DNA of 64,000 nucleotides, taken from positions 3,968,001-4,032,000 of the forward strand of contig NZ_CP109496.1 of assembly GCF_036231355.1 (NCBI RefSeq). Reading direction: 5' to 3'. This document shows positions 1-8,609 of the stretch, in pieces. The position numbers and the translations under genes are program-made. The stretch is from Streptomyces sp. NBC_01431. Its GTDB lineage: Bacteria > Actinomycetota > Actinomycetes > Streptomycetales > Streptomycetaceae. The notes under the pieces were generated by a model that saw only the letters and a program-made list of their open reading frames with translations, did not search any database and had not been told where the DNA came from. Each line of letters opens with the position of its first letter. Within the stretch, counting starts at the first letter, position 1.

Positions 1-1545
1 TTCTTCTCCCAGTACTTCCAGCTGGCCCGCGGCAAGACGCCGACGATGTCCGGCGTCATGACGATCCCGATGATCGGCGGCCTGTTCATCTCCTCGACCA
101 TCTCCGGGCAGGTCATCACCAAGACCGGCAAGTGGAAGGCCTGGCTGGTCAGCGGCGGCGTGCTGGTGACGGCGGGCCTCGGTCTGCTCGGCACGATGCG
201 CTACGACACCCCGTACTGGCGCCTCTCCATCTACATGGCGCTGATGGGCCTCGGCATCGGCATGATGATGCAGAACCTGGTCCTGTGCACCCAGAACCAG
301 GTCTCCGCCGCCGACCTCGGCTCCGCCTCCTCCGTCGTCACCTTCTTCCGCTCGCTCGGCGGTGCGGTCGGTGTCTCGGCGCTCGGCGCGGTCATGGCCA
401 ACCGGGTCACCCACTACGTCCACGACGGCCTCACCGCGCTCGGCCCGCAGGGCGCGGCCGCCGCCAAGAGCGGCAGCGGAGGCTCCGGCGCCATCCCGGA
501 CCTGGCCACGCTGCCCGGCCCGATCCGCACCGTCATCGAGAGCGCGTACGGACACGGCGTCGGCGATGTGTTCCTGTACGCGGCGCCCTGCGCGCTGCTC
601 GCCTTCTTCGTCACGCTGTTCATCAAGGAGGTCCCGCTGCGGACCCGTGCGGTGGGCGCGAGCGAGGAGGCTCCCGCCGCGGCGACCGCCCCGATTCCCG
701 CCCAGGCGACGGCTGTTGAGGCCACCGCCACGATGACCCCCGTGGCCACGGCGACCCCGGCCGCCGCCCCGGTGATCAACGGCATCGCGGTGCACGGCAC
801 GGTGCGCGGCGCCGAGGGGGCGCCCGTCGCCTCCGCCGCCGTCACCCTCATCTCGCTCGGCGGCAGCCAGCTCGGCCGCGCGGTGGCGGGGCCCGACGGC
901 GGGTACCTGCTCGATGCGCCGGGCGCCGGTTCGTACGTCCTGATCGCGGCCGCCGACGGCTTCCAGCCGCAGGCAGCGACCGTCGTCGTGGGCAGCGATC
1001 CGCTCGGGTACGACATCCTCCTGTCCGGCACCAGCGGCCTCGCCGGTGCGGTCAGGGCGGCCGAGACCGGGGCACCGGTCGAGGGCGCGATGGTGATCGT
1101 GACCGATGTGCGCGGCGATGTGCTCGCCACCGGCAAGTCGGGCGCGGTCGGTGAGTTCACCTTCGGCGAGCTCGTGCCGGGCCAGGTCACCGTGGCGGTC
1201 AACGCGGACGGCTTCCGCCCGCTGGCGCTGCCGGTGGAGATCGCGAGCCACGGCGTGACCCGTATCGAGGCCGCGCTCCAGTCCGGGGCACGGCTCCAGG
1301 GCACGGTGCGGGGCGGCGCCGACCGGCGTCCGCTGGCCGACGCCCGGGTCACCCTGGTCGACGCGGCGGGCAACGTGGTCGCGGGTACGACGACGGGCGA
1401 CGACGGCGCGTACGCCTTCGCCGACCTGAACTCCGGCGAGTACACGCTGATCGCGACCGGCTACCCGCCGGTGGCCGGCTCGCTGACCGTGGCCGGCCGC
1501 GGCGTGGACGGCCACGACATCGAACTCGCCCACCCGGGCGAGTAG
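1..1545 (+). CDS. DHA2-type MFS exporter with C-terminal carboxypeptidase-regulatory-like repeats (5' partial)
   Basis: The reading frame is open from base 1, so the N-terminus lies outside the window; about 514 residues are visible. The first 210 or so are the last membrane segments of a drug:H+ antiporter-2 (EmrB/QacA-like) carrier. They include the Gly-rich helix GLGIGMMMQ and the family-typical FFRSLGGAVG stretch, and end with a helix near visible residues 200-222. An Ala/Pro/Thr linker follows, then three beta-sandwich units of the CarboxypepD_reg type starting near visible residues 264, 346 and 433, each with a G-x-V-R-G/A opening. DHA2 carriers normally end soon after the last helix, so this tail is an added module, predicted cytoplasmic. 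The next gene carries a related domain, which suggests a functional link. Substrate unknown. Confidence 0.85.
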   Translation, partial: FFSQYFQLARGKTPTMSGVMTIPMIGGLFISSTISGQVITKTGKWKAWLVSGGVLVTAGLGLLGTMRYDTPYWRLSIYMALMGLGIGMMMQNLVLCTQNQVSAADLGSASSVVTFFRSLGGAVGVSALGAVMANRVTHYVHDGLTALGPQGAAAAKSGSGGSGAIPDLATLPGPIRTVIESAYGHGVGDVFLYAAPCALLAFFVTLFIKEVPLRTRAVGASEEAPAAATAPIPAQATAVEATATMTPVATATPAAAPVINGIAVHGTVRGAEGAPVASAAVTLISLGGSQLGRAVAGPDGGYLLDAPGAGSYVLIAAADGFQPQAATVVVGSDPLGYDILLSGTSGLAGAVRAAETGAPVEGAMVIVTDVRGDVLATGKSGAVGEFTFGELVPGQVTVAVNADGFRPLALPVEIASHGVTRIEAALQSGARLQGTVRGGADRRPLADARVTLVDAAGNVVAGTTTGDDGAYAFADLNSGEYTLIATGYPPVAGSLTVAGRGVDGHDIELAHPGE

Positions 1546-1638
1546 TTGACCCCCGGGTGCGGGCGCCGCTTCGAGCGGAGGCGGCGCGCGCACCCGGCGT
1601 GGAAACGGGCCCCGGGTACGGGGCGGCGGGCAGGGGAC

Positions 1639-1672
1639 GGCCGGCCGCCCCGGGCCCGGGGCCCGGCCTTTT
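1639..1672 (+). terminator. Intrinsic terminator after the MFS fusion gene
   Basis: A GGCCGG...CCGGCC stem enclosing a very GC-rich loop is followed directly by TTTT (1669-1672). It separates the transporter from the YceI gene, which suggests separate transcripts despite the shared orientation. Confidence 0.55.
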
Positions 1673-1714
1673 GCACCTAAGAGGCTTCTGTACTTCAAGA
1701 GGAGAGAAAACGGG

Positions 1715-2533
1715 ATGGGACTGCGGGCACAGGTACGGACACGCGACGGCTGGGCGGTTTCGCACGCCGTGGTGACGATGACCGACATGACGGGGACGCA
1801 GGTACTGCGGGCGTCGGCGGCCCCAGACGGCTCGGTTGCGGCGGACGTGGCGCTGGCGCCCGGCCCGTACACGGTGATCGTGACGGCCGTCGGGTACGCC
1901 CCCGCCGCCTCCACCGCGCTGGTCACGGCGAGCGGCCGGGCCGAGGCGGGCACCGTGGTGCTGGCCCGCCAGGGCGGCGTCGAGCTGCCGCCGCCGGGCC
2001 CCTGGACGATCGACCCGGTGCACTCGTCGGTCGGCGCGGTCGCCCAGCACCTGGGCATCTCCAGCGTGCACGGCCGGTTCGGCGAGTTCGGCGGCCGGAT
2101 CGAGATCGCGGAGGACCTGGCGAAGTCGCGGGTTCAGGCGGTGATCGGCGCGGCCTCGATCGACACGGGCAACGCCATGCGGGACGGGCACCTCAAGTCG
2201 CCCGACTTCCTGGACGTCGAGCGCTTCCCCGAGATCACCTACCGCAGTACGGGACTGGTCCCGGCCGGCCCCGACCGCTGGACGGTGCAGGGCGAACTGT
2301 CCCTGCACGGCGTGCTCCGCGAGGTCGACCTCGACCTCTCCTACCTGGGTACGGGCCCGGACCCGTGGGGCGGCGTACGGGCGGCCTACCGCGCGACGGC
2401 CGAACTGCGCCGCGAGGACTTCGCGATGAACTACAACCAGGTGCTCCAGGCGGGGATCTCGGCGATCGGCACGACGCTGAAGGTGGAGCTGGACATCCAG
2501 ACCGTGCAGGGCGAAGCCCTGCCCACCGTCTGA
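1715..2533 (+). CDS. YceI-family lipid-binding protein with N-terminal carboxypeptidase-regulatory-like domain
   Basis: 272 residues. Residues 1-85 form one CarboxypepD_reg-like beta-sandwich (GWAVSHAVVTMTD, then GPYTVIVTAVGYAP). Residues from about 92 to 268 are a YceI lipocalin-like barrel with the family landmarks WTIDPVHSSV, HLGISSVHGRF, SPDFLDVERFPEI and GELSLHGV. YceI proteins bind polyisoprenoid or similar amphiphilic molecules; many are secreted, but no signal peptide is visible here, so this one is probably cytoplasmic. The start is set by a strong ribosome site (AAGAGGAGAG) 7-8 bases before ATG. The preceding gene carries related domains on its cytoplasmic tail, so the two proteins may act together. 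Ligand unknown. Confidence 0.88.
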   Translation: MGLRAQVRTRDGWAVSHAVVTMTDMTGTQVLRASAAPDGSVAADVALAPGPYTVIVTAVGYAPAASTALVTASGRAEAGTVVLARQGGVELPPPGPWTIDPVHSSVGAVAQHLGISSVHGRFGEFGGRIEIAEDLAKSRVQAVIGAASIDTGNAMRDGHLKSPDFLDVERFPEITYRSTGLVPAGPDRWTVQGELSLHGVLREVDLDLSYLGTGPDPWGGVRAAYRATAELRREDFAMNYNQVLQAGISAIGTTLKVELDIQTVQGEALPTV

Positions 2534-2582
2534 CCCGGGGCGCGCCCGACCCTCTTGGGCTGCGCCCGGCCAGGCTGCGCGA

Positions 2583-2770
2583 TCATTTCGGCTGCGGGCC
2601 GTGAGGGCCGATCGCGCGGTTCCCCGCGCCCCTGACAGGGTCGGTGCCGACCCCGGCAAGCATTTTCAGCCCGTCATGAGGGTCCCCCCTGGCCCTTAAG
2701 GCCTTGGGGGAGTTTGAGGACGAGCGCCGTTCAGGCGCGAACGGGGTCCGGGGCGGAGCCCCAGGGGGTC
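2583..2770. repeat. Composite intergenic repeat between convergent genes
   Basis: This 3'-to-3' gap matches, from memory, a family of intergenic repeats found many times in Streptomyces genomes: the GCGCGGTTCCCCGCGCCCC core near 2611 and the TTTGAGGACGAGCGCCGTTC module near 2713. A palindromic insert at 2681-2712 sits between the modules with layout CCCCC-CT-GGCC-loop-GGCC-TT-GGGGG. The same layout recurs at 42219-42250. The element could act as a bidirectional terminator for the YceI and TetR genes. Confidence 0.6.
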
Positions 2771-3554
2771 AGGCGGGGTGCTGGGTGCTCAGGGCTTCGA
2801 TGCCCGCCACGAGCAGCGAGAGCGCGAAATCGAAGTCCCGCTCCCGCATCTCCTGCACCGTCTCCCCACCCCGCGCCGCCATCAACTCCGCCGCCTCCTC
2901 GAACTGCGCCCGGTACTCAGGCCGTTCGTTCAGCGCCCCCATCGCCTGGGCGAAGTACTCGTCCTGCGTGACCCCCGCATCCGCGCAGCGCTGCACGAAC
3001 GTGCCCTCGATCGTGCCGAACCCATACACGAACTGGAAGACCGCGGCCAGCCCGCCCATCTGCCCGTGCGGCGGCAGCCCCGTGCGCGCCAGGATGCGCT
3101 GGGCCGTGCGCGAGAAGGCCATCGAGTGCGGCCCGATGTTGAGGTAGCGGCCGATCAGCGCGGACGCCCAGGAGTGGCGTACGAAGACCGCGCGGTAGCC
3201 GATGGTGACCGCGCGGAGCTGGTCGCGCCAGTCGGCCGCCTCGTCCTCCATGTCGGGCAGCTCGATCTCGGAGAACACCGAGTCGAGGGCGAGTTCGAGG
3301 AGGTCGTCCTTGGTGTCGACGTACCAGTACAGGGACATCGCGGTCACGCCGAGCTCCCCCGCGAGCCGCCGCATGGAGAACTTGGCGGACCCTTCGGCGT
3401 CGAGCAGCCGGACGGCCTCGGCGGTGATCCGGTCCCGGTCGAGAGCAGCGCCGCCCTCGGGCGCCTCCGCCCGGCGCACCCGGTTGCCCGCCTTGCTCCC
3501 GAGCCACACGCTGGTACGCGCCGCATCCTTCGTACGGTCCGCCGCCGACACCAT
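2769..3554 (-). CDS. TetR/AcrR-family transcriptional regulator
   Basis: 261 residues. After a charged N-terminal extension of about 38 residues, the TetR helix-turn-helix occupies roughly residues 39-88 (RITAEAVRLLDAEG, then FSMRRLAGELGV and SLYWYVDTKDDLL). The remainder is the all-helical ligand-binding and dimerisation half typical of TetR_C domains. The ATG start has GAGGAGG about 6 bases upstream. It lies 108 bp downstream of, and in the same direction as, a DHA2 exporter, so it is a likely local repressor of that pump, acting at the palindrome before the pump gene. The inducer is unknown. Confidence 0.9.
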   Translation of the reverse strand: MVSAADRTKDAARTSVWLGSKAGNRVRRAEAPEGGAALDRDRITAEAVRLLDAEGSAKFSMRRLAGELGVTAMSLYWYVDTKDDLLELALDSVFSEIELPDMEDEAADWRDQLRAVTIGYRAVFVRHSWASALIGRYLNIGPHSMAFSRTAQRILARTGLPPHGQMGGLAAVFQFVYGFGTIEGTFVQRCADAGVTQDEYFAQAMGALNERPEYRAQFEEAAELMAARGGETVQEMRERDFDFALSLLVAGIEALSTQHPA

Positions 3555-3662
3555 CGCCGCCCTCCTCGGGTTTTGTCCTGCCGACCCCGCAGGGTCCTGT
3601 CCGTAGGGAACACACCCCTCAGGGGATATGTCCGGAATTCGGGGAGCTCACCCCCGTCGATG

Positions 3663-5174
3663 CTATGCGGCGGTAGCCGACCCGGCGGGCGCGGGCACGC
3701 CTCGTTCCGCGCGGTGCAGCAGCACCGCCGCGAGCAGGCCGCCCGCGAGGACCGCGACCGCGCCGACCAACTGGCTGGTCTCCAGGCCGGAGGCGAACGC
3801 GTCGGCGATCTCGGACCGCTCGGCGTCGTTCCCGGCGGCGGCGAGCGCGGCGGGCAGCGAGGCAGCCGCGACCGGCACCAGCGCGGCGAACCGCGAGTTC
3901 AGCACCGCGCCGAGCACCGCGACGCCGAGCCCGTTGCCGAACTCGCCCAGCGTTCCGTTGACGCCCGCGCCCACGCCCGCCTTCTCCGGCGGTATCGCGC
4001 TCATGATGGCGTTGGCCATGGCCGGCATGGAGAAGGCGATGCCCGCGCCCATCACGACCAGGCCGAGCAGCGTGCCGCCGTAGCTGTGGCCGCCGAGCAG
4101 CGCGATCGAGGCGAGCCCGGCCGCGTTCGCGGTCATGCCGATGGCGATGGCGCGCGGGGTGCCGACCGTGGCCACCAGCTTGGCGCCGATCCCCGACATG
4201 TTGAGCACTACGACGCTCAGCGCGAGCGGCGCGGTACGAAGGCCCGCCTCCAACGGCCCGTATCCCAGGACGAATTGGAGGTGCTGGGTGAGCAGGAACA
4301 GCGAGCCGCCCATGCCGAACGCCACCAGGATCGATCCGGCCACCGCCCCGATGAACTTCTGGTTGCGGAAGAAGTGCATGTCCAGCATCGGGTGCTCGAT
4401 CGACAGCTCCCAGCGCACGAACCCGGCGAGGAACACCAGTCCGATGGCCGCCGAGGCCAGCACGTGGCCGGAGAGCCAGCCGTGCCCCGGACCGGAGATG
4501 ATCGCGTACACGACACCCGTCATACCGACCGTGGAGAGCAGCGCCCCGAGCAGGTCGGGCCGGTCGCCCCGGGGGTTCTTCGACTCGGGTACGAGCACGA
4601 TCACGGCGGCCAGGCCGATCACCGCGACCGGGATGTTCACCAGGAAGATCGCGCCCCACCAGAAGTGGTCGAGCATGACCCCGCCGATCAGCGGCCCGGC
4701 GGCGAAGCCGAGCGAGTTGACGGTGGCCCAGACGCCGATGGCCTTGACCCGGGCCTCGTCGTCGAAGATCTGGACGACGACGGCCAGGGTGGTGGTCATC
4801 AGGAGCGCCCCGCCGATGCCCATGCCGGCGCGCGCGGCGATCAGCTGCCCCGAGTTCTGCGCGAAACCGGCGGCCAGCGAGCCGATACCGAAGAGCGCGA
4901 GTCCCGCTGCGAGCATCTTCTTGCGCCCGTAGCGGTCGGACGCGCTGCCCGCGGTGAGCAGCAGCCCGGACTGGACCAGCGAGTACGCGTTGATCATCCA
5001 CTGGATGTCGGCGGTGGACGCGCCGAGCGAGGTGGTGAGGGAAGGGATGGCGACGTTGAGGACGGTGTTGTCGAGCAGCACCGTTAGCTGGGCCAGGCAG
5101 ATGACGCCGAGGATCAGCCAGCGCTGCGGATGGGCGGCGGGGGTGGTTCGGTTCTCGGTTGTCGTGGCCGTCAT
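3663..5174 (-). CDS. DHA2-family MFS multidrug exporter
   Basis: 503 residues with about 14 predicted membrane helices. The first helix has the family signature LAQLTVLLDNTVLNVAIPSL. Motif A is YGRKKMLAAG after helix 2, followed by AARAGMGIGGALLMTTTLA. Proteins of this type (EmrB, QacA, LfrA) expel lipophilic cations and antibiotics using proton motive force. The ATG start has an AGGGAG site 6 bases upstream. It is probably transcribed before or with the TetR gene and controlled by the inverted repeat at 5195-5227. A substrate cannot be named from the sequence. Confidence 0.93.
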   Translation of the reverse strand: MTATTTENRTTPAAHPQRWLILGVICLAQLTVLLDNTVLNVAIPSLTTSLGASTADIQWMINAYSLVQSGLLLTAGSASDRYGRKKMLAAGLALFGIGSLAAGFAQNSGQLIAARAGMGIGGALLMTTTLAVVVQIFDDEARVKAIGVWATVNSLGFAAGPLIGGVMLDHFWWGAIFLVNIPVAVIGLAAVIVLVPESKNPRGDRPDLLGALLSTVGMTGVVYAIISGPGHGWLSGHVLASAAIGLVFLAGFVRWELSIEHPMLDMHFFRNQKFIGAVAGSILVAFGMGGSLFLLTQHLQFVLGYGPLEAGLRTAPLALSVVVLNMSGIGAKLVATVGTPRAIAIGMTANAAGLASIALLGGHSYGGTLLGLVVMGAGIAFSMPAMANAIMSAIPPEKAGVGAGVNGTLGEFGNGLGVAVLGAVLNSRFAALVPVAAASLPAALAAAGNDAERSEIADAFASGLETSQLVGAVAVLAGGLLAAVLLHRAERGVPAPAGSATAA

Positions 5175-5194
5175 GGCGGCTCCCTGGCTCCTTA

Positions 5195-5227
5195 TACGGT
5201 GTACGAGAGGTGGTGCTGTACACCGTA
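5195..5227. promoter_or_regulatory. Palindromic operator candidate upstream of the MFS exporter
   Basis: TACGGTGTAC (5195-5204) and GTACACCGTA (5218-5227) are perfect 10-bp inverted repeats around a 13-bp spacer, 20-53 bp before the exporter start. A further TACGCCGTA half-site-like element lies at 5240-5248. The size and position fit a TetR-family operator overlapping the promoter. Binding by the TetR protein at 2769-3554 is inferred from proximity. Confidence 0.6.
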
Positions 5228-5339
5228 AGGGAGTTCTTCTACGCCGTAAAGCGAATTACTTCCCCAAGGCCCGCGGCGGACGAACACCTGCCCGACGTGG
5301 AACGCTGAGCCGGATGGCTGGACGGACGAGGAGAGCGCC

Positions 5340-6197
5340 GTGACACCTGGACCGAGACGGTACGGCCGAATGGCTCAACTGACGCTGAGCGCAAGCCTGT
5401 TGGGACTGATTCTGGTACCTGCGGCGCACGCGTCGCCCGGCTCCGGGCGGGAGGTGCCGCTGCGGGTCGCGACGTACAACATCCATGCGGGCGCCGGAAT
5501 GGACGACGTCTTCGACCTCGACCGGCAGGCCGCCGCGCTGCGGGCCCTGCACGCGGACGTGATCGGACTTGAGGAGGTCGATGTGCGCTGGGGCACGCGC
5601 AGCCAGGGGCGCGACGTGGCCGCGGAGCTCGCCGCGCGGCTCGGCATGCATGTCTCGTTCGCGCCGATATACAGCCTGGACCCCGAGCAACCGGGCGGCC
5701 CCCGGCGGGAGTTCGGCGTCGCGGTGCTGTCCCGGTACGCGATCCTGGCCGCCGAGAACCACGAGATCACCCGGCTCTCGACCCAAGTCCCGCACCCCGT
5801 ACCGGCGCCCGCGCCCGGCTTCGGCGAGGTGAAGCTGAAGGCGCGGGGCGTACCAGTCCATGTGTACGTCACCCACCTCGACTACCGGGGCGACCCCTCG
5901 GTACGGGTGGCGCAGGTCGCCGACACGCGGCGCATCATGAACGCCGACCGAGGCGCCCGCAAGATCCTGCTCGGCGACTTCAACGCCGCACCTTCTTCGT
6001 CTGAACTGTCCCCGCTGTGGCGGGAGTTGACCGACGCCGACCCGCACGCGAACAGCTTCCCCGCGGATGTTCCCGTCAGGCGGATCGACTATGTGGCGGT
6101 GCAGAGTGGCGCGGTACGGGTGCGCGACGCGACGGTGCCCAGGACACTGGCCTCGGACCACCGCCCGGTCGTCGCCGATCTGCTACTCCGCCGGTGA
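5340..6197 (+). CDS. Secreted endonuclease/exonuclease/phosphatase-family protein
   Basis: 285 residues. An N-terminal signal peptide (about residues 1-32, ending near PAAHAS) precedes an EEP-fold domain with all family landmarks in order: VATYNIHAG, LEEVD (metal-binding Glu), VTHLD, LGDFNA (Asp/Asn pair), RIDYV and the terminal SDHRPV catalytic His. Such enzymes cleave phosphodiester bonds in nucleic acids, sphingomyelin or inositol phosphates, and the substrate cannot be assigned. The start is GTG with GAGGAG upstream. Its 3' end forms the first copy of the minisatellite at 6182-6450. Confidence 0.88.
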   Translation: MTPGPRRYGRMAQLTLSASLLGLILVPAAHASPGSGREVPLRVATYNIHAGAGMDDVFDLDRQAAALRALHADVIGLEEVDVRWGTRSQGRDVAAELAARLGMHVSFAPIYSLDPEQPGGPRREFGVAVLSRYAILAAENHEITRLSTQVPHPVPAPAPGFGEVKLKARGVPVHVYVTHLDYRGDPSVRVAQVADTRRIMNADRGARKILLGDFNAAPSSSELSPLWRELTDADPHANSFPADVPVRRIDYVAVQSGAVRVRDATVPRTLASDHRPVVADLLLRR

Positions 6198-6450
6198 GGC
6201 CGGGCGTGGCTGGGGAGGGGCTACCTCACCCAGGCCTGACCAGCGGGGGCTGCCTCGCCGGTGGCCGGGGCCCGACTAACGAGGCCACCTCGCCGGTGAG
6301 GCCGGGCGTGACCAGCGGGGCTACTCCGCCGACGAGGCCCGGCCCGACCGGAGGGGCCACCTCACCGACGAGGGCGGGCCGGCCGGGGGCCGCCTCGTTG
6401 ACCAGGCCCCGCCCGACCGGCAGGGCTACTTCGCCGACGAGGTCAGGTCG
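6182..6450. repeat. Degenerate ~35-bp minisatellite spanning two convergent gene ends
   Basis: Eight degenerate copies begin at 6182, 6220, 6249, 6284, 6320, 6356, 6389 and 6425 (periods 29-38, mostly 33-36). A typical unit starts GCTACCTCGCCGACGAGG and continues with CCGGGCSYGACC. The first copy contains the end of the EEP gene. The last contains the final codons and stop of the glycosyltransferase gene on the other strand. The 228-bp gap between the genes therefore consists almost entirely of copies related to both gene ends. Confidence 0.75.
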
Positions 6451-8609
6451 TAGAAGGTGGCGGTGCCGAGCGTCACCTTCGGGAAGGTCGCCTCGACCCA
6501 GCTGCTGATGGAGCTGCCACTGGCCTGGCCCCCGCCGCCGCCGCCCATCATTCCGCCGCCGCTCGCGATGAAGTAGTGGATCTTCCCGTCCGCCACGTAC
6601 TTCTTGAACTGCGCGAGTGTCGGTGACGGGTCACTGCCGTTGAAGCCGCCGACCGCCATCACCGGGTCCTGCGTGGCGAGTTGATAGCTCGCGGCGTTCT
6701 GCGACCCGATGGCGGCCGCGGCCCAGGTGTACCGCGCCGCGTCCTTCTTCAGGAGCGCCCCGGCCTGCGCGCTCACCTTGGCACCGTCGAGCAGGCCGCC
6801 CGTACCAGCACCCATACCGGCGCCCGCGCCGCCACGCTCGCCGCCGACGCCGGGCATCGTCGGTGCCCCGCCGTTGCGGCCCTGTGCCTGTCCGGGCCGG
6901 CCTTGGGGCTGGTTCCACCCTTGGCCCGTGGGCGCCTGGCCCATGGGCCCGCCGGGCATCCCCTGCCCGCCCTGCGGCGGCTGCCCCTGGCCCGCGGCGC
7001 CGCCCAGCCGGCCCCCGCCGAACCGCATCCGGCCACCACCCCCGGGCCCGCCCATCGTGCCGGTCCCGGTAGGCCCCGCCGTGACGATGGAACCGGTGTG
7101 CCCGGTGTCGAGCGTGCTGACCGAGTACGCGCTCGGTCCGGCCAGCGATGCCACGAGCCCGGCACCCGCGACACCGAGCGCCACCCCGCGGTTCAGCCGC
7201 CCCGCGCACGCGAGGCCCACCCCGGCGAGCAGCCCGCCGACGAGCACCGCCCAGCGCAGCCACGGCAGATAGTCCGGGGTGCGCCCGAGCAGCACGTACG
7301 ACCACAGCGCGGTGCCCGCCACCGTCACCCCGAGCGCGAGGGCCGCCCAGACGCGCGAGCGCTCCTCCCACAGCACCGTGACGCCCATGCCGACGAGCGC
7401 CGCGATGTAGGGGGCCAGGGCCACCGTGTAGTACTGGTGGAAGATCCCCGCCATGAAGCTGAAGATCACGGCGGTCATCAGCAGCGCGCCGCCCCAGGCC
7501 AGGAACGCGGCCCGCGCGGTGTCGCTCCGCCCGGCCCTCCAGGTGATCACGAGGCCGGCGATCAGCAGGAGCAGCGCGGCGGGCAGCAGCCACGAGATCT
7601 GGCTGCCGATCTCGGAGTTGAACATCCGGCCGATGCCGGTCGCCCCCCAGCCACCACCGCCACCGCCGCCCTGCTTCATCCCGGCCGGGAGTTCCATGCC
7701 CCCGGGCATGGCGCCGCCGCCGACGCTGCCGGTCTCGTCACCGCTGATCCGGCCGAGTCCGTTGTAGCCGAAGGTGAGTTCAAGGAAGGAGTTGTGCTGC
7801 GAGCCGCCGATGTACGGGCGCGAGGACGTGGGCCACAGTTCCACGGCGGCCACCCACCAGCCGCCGGAGACGATCAACACCCCGGTGGACAGGGCGAGTT
7901 GGCTCAGGCGGCGACGTACGGTCGTGGGCGCGCACACCGCGTACAGGACCGCGAGCGGCGGCAGGATCAAGAACGCCTGGAGGGTCTTCGTCAGGAACGC
8001 GAACCCGATCGCGACACCGGCCCACACCAGCCACTTGGTGCGGGCGTCCTCCAGCGCGCGCAGCACGCAGTACACGGTGACCGTCATGAGGAGCGCGAGC
8101 AGCGCGTCCGGGTTGTTGAAGCGGAACATCAGGGCGGCGACGGGCGTCAGGGCGAGCACCGCGCCCGAGATCAGCCCCGCGGCCGGGCTGAACCGTCGCC
8201 GCACCGCCGCGTACAGCACGGCGACCGTGCCGACGCCCATCACCACCTCGGGCAGCAGGATCTGCCAGGAGCCGAGGCCGAAGAGGCGTACGGACAGGGC
8301 CATCGGCCACAGCGCGGCCGGGGGCTTGTCGACGGTGATCGCGTTGGCGGCGTCGAGCGAGCCGAAGAAGAACGCCTTCCAGCTCTGGCTGCCCGCCTGG
8401 ACGGCCGCCGAGTAGAAGGAGTTCGCGTAACCGGACGCGCTGAGGTTCCACAGGTAGCCGGCGAAGGTGAGGGCGAGCAGCGCGAACAGCGCGGGGCGCA
8501 CCCAGGCCGGGTCATCGGGCCGACCGCGCCACAGCCGGCTCCGGGCCACCCGGCGCCCGGCCGCGGCAACCCCCTCGCGCGGATCGGCCTGGGCGGAGGT
8601 CGTAGTCAT
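6426..8609 (-). CDS. GT39/ArnT-like membrane glycosyltransferase with Gly-rich insert
   Basis: 727 residues from the ATG at 8609, which overlaps the preceding stop (ATGA). The N-terminal two-thirds is a multi-pass membrane enzyme of the PMT_2/ArnT type, with the DKPPAALWP loop after helix 1 and the conserved RFNNPDALLALLM region. Such enzymes use lipid-linked sugars outside the membrane. A long Gly/Met/Pro/Gln-rich stretch (about residues 495-590) and a soluble C-terminal domain (YTWAAAAIGSQNAASYQL, GGFNGSDPSPT) follow, as in YkcB-type proteins. The next gene upstream makes the polyprenyl-phosphate sugar transferase likely to supply the donor. Acceptor unknown. The tail codons are part of the minisatellite. 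Confidence 0.88.
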   Translation of the reverse strand: MTTTSAQADPREGVAAAGRRVARSRLWRGRPDDPAWVRPALFALLALTFAGYLWNLSASGYANSFYSAAVQAGSQSWKAFFFGSLDAANAITVDKPPAALWPMALSVRLFGLGSWQILLPEVVMGVGTVAVLYAAVRRRFSPAAGLISGAVLALTPVAALMFRFNNPDALLALLMTVTVYCVLRALEDARTKWLVWAGVAIGFAFLTKTLQAFLILPPLAVLYAVCAPTTVRRRLSQLALSTGVLIVSGGWWVAAVELWPTSSRPYIGGSQHNSFLELTFGYNGLGRISGDETGSVGGGAMPGGMELPAGMKQGGGGGGGWGATGIGRMFNSEIGSQISWLLPAALLLLIAGLVITWRAGRSDTARAAFLAWGGALLMTAVIFSFMAGIFHQYYTVALAPYIAALVGMGVTVLWEERSRVWAALALGVTVAGTALWSYVLLGRTPDYLPWLRWAVLVGGLLAGVGLACAGRLNRGVALGVAGAGLVASLAGPSAYSVSTLDTGHTGSIVTAGPTGTGTMGGPGGGGRMRFGGGRLGGAAGQGQPPQGGQGMPGGPMGQAPTGQGWNQPQGRPGQAQGRNGGAPTMPGVGGERGGAGAGMGAGTGGLLDGAKVSAQAGALLKKDAARYTWAAAAIGSQNAASYQLATQDPVMAVGGFNGSDPSPTLAQFKKYVADGKIHYFIASGGGMMGGGGGGQASGSSISSWVEATFPKVTLGTATFYDLTSSAK

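Noticed and set aside
2778..5087. 769-codon plus-strand open frame opposite the TetR and MFS genes
   Set aside because: It is antisense to two clear genes, crosses both of them and the gap, and is rich in Arg/Gly/His as expected of a high-GC mirror frame; no motif.
6182..6450. CRISPR array
   Set aside because: Units are contiguous and degenerate, with no unique spacers and no cas genes.
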